Part shown: positions 63,546 to 64,000 of the stretch, piece by piece
Position numbering within the stretch: the stretch's first letter is position 1
Layout: every line of letters begins with the position of its first letter
Source: Micromonospora siamensis
GTDB taxonomy: Bacteria; Actinomycetota; Actinomycetes; Mycobacteriales; Micromonosporaceae
DNA length: 64,000 bases
Direction: 5' to 3'
NCBI RefSeq assembly: GCF_900090305.1
Contig: NZ_LT607751.1
Location: 3,534,001-3,598,000 of the forward strand
The notes under the pieces: model-generated
The model's input: only the letters and a program-made list of their open reading frames with translations
Told to the model about the DNA's origin: nothing
Databases searched by the model: none
Position numbers and translations under genes: made by a program

Positions 63546-64000
63546 GTGGCCTTCGCCCTCCGCAAGCGCGGTCCGAGCAACTTCGACCGGGCCGCCGACG
63601 GCTCGATGACGCTCATCGAGCACATCCGCGAGCTGCGTACCCGCCTGTTCCGCGCGTCGCTGGCGATCGTGGTCGGCTTCGGCTTCGGCATCTGGCTGGC
63701 TACGCCGGTCCGGCAGTTGCTGTCCGAGCCCTACTGCAATCTGCCGCAGTCGAGAGACCCGGACACCGGGCTGTGCAAGTTCGTGCAGCTCGGCGTGGCC
63801 GATGTCTTCCTGTTGAACCTCAAGATCGGTCTCTGGGTCGGGCTCATCTTCGCGGCACCGGTCTGGCTCTACCAGCTCTGGGCGTTCATCGCACCGGGCC
63901 TGCACCGGCACGAGCGGCGATACGCGTACCTCTTCACCGCCTTGGCGGCGCCGCTGTTCGCCGCCGGCGCGGTGCTGGCGTTCTTCGTCACCACCAAGGG
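63546..64000 (+). CDS. tatC: Twin-arginine translocase subunit TatC (cut by window end)
   Basis: The first 151 residues are visible. They contain the TatC N terminus with the signal-peptide-binding region SMTLIEHIRELRTRLFRA, the first membrane helix, the periplasmic loop and WLYQLWAFIAPGLHRHERRYA. GTG lies 18 bp after the tatA stop. The rest lies beyond base 64000. Confidence 0.95.
   Translation, partial: MAFALRKRGPSNFDRAADGSMTLIEHIRELRTRLFRASLAIVVGFGFGIWLATPVRQLLSEPYCNLPQSRDPDTGLCKFVQLGVADVFLLNLKIGLWVGLIFAAPVWLYQLWAFIAPGLHRHERRYAYLFTALAAPLFAAGAVLAFFVTTK

Overview
The window is a GC-rich actinobacterial chromosome segment (mostly above 70% GC by eye). It carries mycothiol synthesis (mshC), an F420-type oxidoreductase, a complete Pup-proteasome locus, PafB/PafC and Tat genes. 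This combination, together with the DUF3090/SCO1664 block, suggests the Micromonosporaceae (Micromonospora-like). That assignment is inference, because there is no rRNA gene in the window. At least twenty genes have a TANNNT -10 box ending 6-8 nt before the start codon, so leaderless transcription is common here.

Positions 1-12,000: the 3' end of an M20 peptidase, an acidic hypothetical, DUF5703, an aldo/keto reductase, an F420 oxidoreductase coupled to uppP, and a secreted lysozyme-like protein. About 970 bp of non-coding DNA follows, with a large inverted repeat. Next come the conserved block phosphatase-DUF3090-SCO1664-mshC, a GntR regulator with a palindromic operator, and a PAC2 protein behind a 19-codon leader ORF. 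Positions 12,142-15,657 hold metH.

Positions 15,700-34,400 are accessory. They hold an APH-like kinase, an ArsR-SRPBCC-DUF6069 operon, a HelD-type helicase, an MBL/reductase pair facing an HxlR regulator, an AraC regulator, tandem COG3541 nucleotidyltransferases, DUF4253, snapalysin, a MarR-GNAT fusion, gene remnants, a DapA-DinB fusion facing a LysR regulator, and a zinc metallopeptidase. Many regulators have visible palindromes over their promoters.

Positions 34,480-53,230: a HAD phosphatase, an FtsX-type ABC exporter, an orphan LuxR-type response regulator, a RecB-like nuclease, a site-2 protease, TrmI, and the proteasome locus. The locus order is uORF-hypothetical, ferredoxin (opposite strand), arc, dop, pup, [tnpB], prcB, prcA, pafA and a small membrane protein. 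A TnpB element with an intact RuvC triad splits pup from prcBA; this is the most notable feature of the window.

Positions 53,300-64,000: an operon of S12 serine hydrolase, VanZ-like protein, OmpR-type regulator and histidine kinase, preceded by an 11-bp-period direct repeat that looks like the regulator's own site. Then come a membrane protein, an 18-bp tandem repeat, DUF3866, a CDF metal transporter, pafB-pafC, a small membrane protein, tatA, and tatC, which is cut by the window end.
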